A stretch of DNA of 64,000 bases, taken from the NCBI RefSeq assembly GCF_026015295.1, contig NZ_JAPDUW010000001.1, positions 2,217,501 to 2,281,500 of the forward strand, in the 5' to 3' direction. This DNA comes from Segatella copri. GTDB lineage: Bacteria > Bacteroidota > Bacteroidia > Bacteroidales > Bacteroidaceae. The position numbers and the translations under genes were made by a program. The first letter of the stretch is position 1. Each line of letters begins with the position of its first letter. Below the pieces are notes generated by a model. That model was given only the letters and a program-made list of their open reading frames with translations. It searched no databases and was not told the origin of the DNA. Shown piece by piece: positions 61,405 through 64,000 of the stretch.

Positions 61405-64000
61405 TCTTATATGGCTTTTGTTGTGCAAAATTGAGCCAAGCCTTATTGGATATATCAAACTTGACGTTATTCAAATCCTCTGCATTCTTGATTTGCTCAA
61501 TCAGCATCAGTCCCTTGCGAGCGATATTGTAAGCACCATTAGCATCCGCATTCTCAGGAAGTTGTTCACCACAAGAACGACTATCGTAGAATATTCCGTT
61601 CTCATCGGCAACTGGAGAAAGGATATAATCTTCATCAGTACCAGCCTTACTATTACGCAATTGTAGCAGCAATTTCATAAACTGCATCAAAGGTTCGAGA
61701 TACTTTTGTTTTTTACCTTTCAAATTACGGATCGCATCTTTTAGATTCTCATGAATATCAATACCTGCTTCTTCAAGAATTCTTTTGAATTCATCGGTCA
61801 GCGCTACTACTTCAGAATCCCAATTATATTGTTTTGCGGGATTTTTAAATGAACGCAAACGCATACCATAAGTACAGAGCGTCCACTTAGTACGTGTACC
61901 ATGCGCCTTCTGAGTGAATTCATCGTAATCAAATTCAAACTCAAACCAGTCTTTCTCTTCGTTGTAACGAATCTCGTCAAATTTACTAAAGAACTCAAGC
62001 GCCTTATTTGCATTCGTATATCTCGTATCAAAGAGATTTACAAAACCAGTAGCAGGATCTATTTTACTAGTATTCCAAGCTGGGATATAGAAAAGACATC
62101 CATTCTGATGCTCACTTTTCTTGAAATTTTTAAATTCAGAAGTAAGCTGAAGTGCATACAACAAACCTCCCGTTTCATTGGCATCTTTATGCTTGTCAAC
62201 ATAAAAATTCAACTTATCAATTAGCATTCTTTCGAATTGCTCATATACGTTACGCTCGATTTTTTGTCTACCTCTGATAAAACCAGGATTCAAATCTTCA
62301 AGTACAACAATTGCATTATATTCTACCATCATTTTACTAATGATATGGACTACTTGACTTAAATAACCCCGTTTTAAGTCTTTGATATTCGCTATCTTCT
62401 TCCAATTGCGGCGAGCTTCTTTATTTTCTCCTTCTCGTTCTGTCAGCAAACCTTTATAATCAGTTTCCTTTGCATTATGATCATCCTTGAGAATATTGAG
62501 AGACTTCTGCATGACAATATTTCCCTTCAGATCTATTAAAGACAGATAAAGTAAATTACGTTCACCACGATCTATGCCAATAATATGCTTTATACCTCCA
62601 TTACTAATTATTTCACGAACTTTAGAATTTACATCAAATTTATTTGGTTGCGAATAATTCAAATTCATAGACAACTTAAAAAGGTACTTATCTACCGTAA
62701 AACGTTTATTCTTCACTATCTCATAGCCAAAAATACTCTTTTTCTTGTCATTGAGCTTGTTCTTATTAGCAATAAACTCATTAGCTTTATGTCTCGCTGT
62801 TGTTTCTGCCAAACCTTTAGTCTGGTGACGAAAGAATACCATACCACTTCCTATATCAAAAACACTCTGTGTCATCCCCAGAAGAGCTTTGAGATACATT
62901 GTATGAAGATTCTCTGTTCCTCGACCTTTTCTTAACCCTTTAGAAGCTGTTGCTGCATAAGAAAGATCCTTGTTACTCATTTTAAAAAGAAACAAAGGTT
63001 TATTCTCTCTCTTGTTAGCTTCTTCTATTGCTGCTGTAGCAATAGGGAAATAGCCGAATGATTTGGACGGCAAATTCATTATTTCATCAATCAATTCGTC
63101 AATACCCAATTCTGTTTGAGTAGCTAATTCTTTTGCCACAGGTACACGAATCGAAGAAGCCAATGTCGCAAGAATATGCTGTTTCATACTTTTATAAGCA
63201 TCAACAACCTTATCATCATTCATCAAAATTTGATAAAATCCTGCATAATCCAGTTTTAGGCGCTTGAGATATTTTGGCACATTCTCTTTATCTTTAGGAA
63301 TCATTTCCTTTTCAAATTGGAACTTAGCTGCAGCATTTTTAAATGCAGAAAGCAAATTCATCGAATCCAGTCCATAGTCTCCTGCATAACTTTTTCCGAG
63401 TAAAGTTTTTGATTTCAGCTGATAGTAATCTAATCTCTCGTACATACCATCATCATAATTGATGGCAGCATCACGACGAAACAGTTTTGTATCAGCAGAA
63501 ATACCCAAATAGAAATCGTATTCACCAATTTCATTCTTCTTTCTGAAGATATACCCTCCATATTGAGTACCATTATCGGATTTAGTTCTGCTGTCAACCC
63601 ATCCAGATAACAACTTGCCATTATTCTCAAAACATAGCTTTATTTTCTCAGGGTTATATATCTTACGAGAGAGCCAATTGCGTACCTTATCATAAAGCGG
63701 TGTAATGATGTCGAGTTCATCCCACACTTTACGAAGTTTTGCATCAAACTCATTGTCTTTATCAGCTTCATCACCATGACCTAATAAAGGCTTAATAAAG
63801 CGTTGTAACCCTTTATAGGCTTCGAGCAACTTTTGAACGACTGCAGTATCTGAGTCTGACTGGGCTATTTCGCCATGTTCCGCAGAGAAGAGATACAACA
63901 TATCACTATAAGCGCCATAAATTTGCTTAAAGAAATCATCTTTACTTTTTCCTTCTTCACGACAATAGGAGCCCAACTGCCTATAATATTCATTAATAGT
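61397..64000 (-). CDS. cas12a: Cas12a (Cpf1) effector nuclease, N-terminus off the window
   Basis: 867 C-terminal residues are visible; the frame stays open to base 64000, so ~400 N-terminal residues (REC lobe) lie outside. The TTG at 63976 is not a real start. RuvC-I Asp in 'IIGIDRGERNLLY' (codon 62570), RuvC-II Glu in 'IVVLEDLNPGF' (62297), RuvC-III Asp in 'NADANGAYNIA' (61544) and the Nuc-lobe Arg in 'LLLQLRNSKAG' are all present. crRNA-processing His/Lys residues ('RHKANEFIANKNK', 'KNKRFT') are retained. It should process its own crRNAs and cut T-rich-PAM DNA. Confidence 0.97.
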   Translation of the reverse strand, partial: TINEYYRQLGSYCREEGKSKDDFFKQIYGAYSDMLYLFSAEHGEIAQSDSDTAVVQKLLEAYKGLQRFIKPLLGHGDEADKDNEFDAKLRKVWDELDIITPLYDKVRNWLSRKIYNPEKIKLCFENNGKLLSGWVDSRTKSDNGTQYGGYIFRKKNEIGEYDFYLGISADTKLFRRDAAINYDDGMYERLDYYQLKSKTLLGKSYAGDYGLDSMNLLSAFKNAAAKFQFEKEMIPKDKENVPKYLKRLKLDYAGFYQILMNDDKVVDAYKSMKQHILATLASSIRVPVAKELATQTELGIDELIDEIMNLPSKSFGYFPIATAAIEEANKRENKPLFLFKMSNKDLSYAATASKGLRKGRGTENLHTMYLKALLGMTQSVFDIGSGMVFFRHQTKGLAETTARHKANEFIANKNKLNDKKKSIFGYEIVKNKRFTVDKYLFKLSMNLNYSQPNKFDVNSKVREIISNGGIKHIIGIDRGERNLLYLSLIDLKGNIVMQKSLNILKDDHNAKETDYKGLLTEREGENKEARRNWKKIANIKDLKRGYLSQVVHIISKMMVEYNAIVVLEDLNPGFIRGRQKIERNVYEQFERMLIDKLNFYVDKHKDANETGGLLYALQLTSEFKNFKKSEHQNGCLFYIPAWNTSKIDPATGFVNLFDTRYTNANKALEFFSKFDEIRYNEEKDWFEFEFDYDEFTQKAHGTRTKWTLCTYGMRLRSFKNPAKQYNWDSEVVALTDEFKRILEEAGIDIHENLKDAIRNLKGKKQKYLEPLMQFMKLLLQLRNSKAGTDEDYILSPVADENGIFYDSRSCGEQLPENADANGAYNIARKGLMLIEQIKNAEDLNNVKFDISNKAWLNFAQQKPYKNG

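Noticed and set aside
60661..61458. A natural full Cas4-Cas1 fusion as in some other CRISPR subtypes
   Set aside because: True fusions retain both complete domains (about 500 residues). This ORF has 247 and lacks the Cas4 nuclease core and the Cas1 N-terminal domain.
63976..64000. TTG at 63976 as the cas12a start
   Set aside because: The frame continues open to the window edge (reading TINEYYRQ), and Cas12a needs ~400 more N-terminal residues.

Overview
This is bacterial DNA from the Bacteroidota, most likely a gut Prevotella/Segatella relative. The evidence is the partial 16S gene at the left edge, many promoters of the Bacteroidota form TTTG-N19/20-TAnnTTTG with no clear Shine-Dalgarno sites, a SusC/SusD pair, Ser-type sulfatases with an anaerobic maturase, and a BF3469/VapE-type helicase. 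Genus is inferred, not proven.

Layout: (1) 1-1.4 kb, 5' part of a 16S rRNA gene (minus) and its promoter. (2) 1.9-7.3 kb, secreted and outer-membrane proteins, two of them broken by single-base indels. (3) 7.5-18.25 kb, a 10.7-kb integrative mobilizable element bounded by an imperfect 41-bp direct repeat with an exact 13-bp core. It carries a tyrosine integrase, a lipoprotein, helicase, primase, MobV relaxase, methyltransferase, an ECF-sigma/beta-barrel fusion and an Abi-type HEPN protein. (4) 18.3-19.4 kb, a GH43-like enzyme. (5) 19.7-30.6 kb, a nitrogen-assimilation cluster: gltD, gltB, asnB, porin, amtB, P-II. (6) 30.8-52.1 kb, a host-glycan (mucin-type) utilisation locus. A minus-strand operon (ROK kinase, NagB-PIG-L fusion, GH20, GH2) diverges from a plus-strand group (ROK repressor, GH29, SusC, SusD), followed by two sulfatases and their radical-SAM maturase. 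(7) 52.2-57.2 kb, a carboxylate symporter, a hidden 46-aa membrane protein, a HAD phosphatase and a VapE-type ATPase. (8) 57.3-64 kb, tandem repeats, a DUF3791-DUF3990-DUF3791 cassette and a type V-A CRISPR-Cas12a locus: a 17-repeat array, cas2, a severely shortened cas4/cas1 hybrid, and cas12a running off the right edge.

How it fits together: the glycan locus should remove sulfate, fucose, galactose and GlcNAc from host glycans, import the products through SusCD and phosphorylate and deaminate amino sugars, under a NagC-like regulator. The ammonium/glutamate genes handle nitrogen. Defence genes sit in the mobile element (Abi) and next to the CRISPR locus.

Most notable: the Cas4/Cas1 hybrid keeps the Cas4 N-terminus and the Cas1 catalytic half but lacks the rest of both, so Cas12a interference looks intact while spacer acquisition is probably dead. 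Several genes (ompA-like, a secreted protein, the sigma fusion, susC) are split by apparent one-base losses, mostly in or beside short homopolymers. That pattern is as consistent with sequencing error as with true decay.
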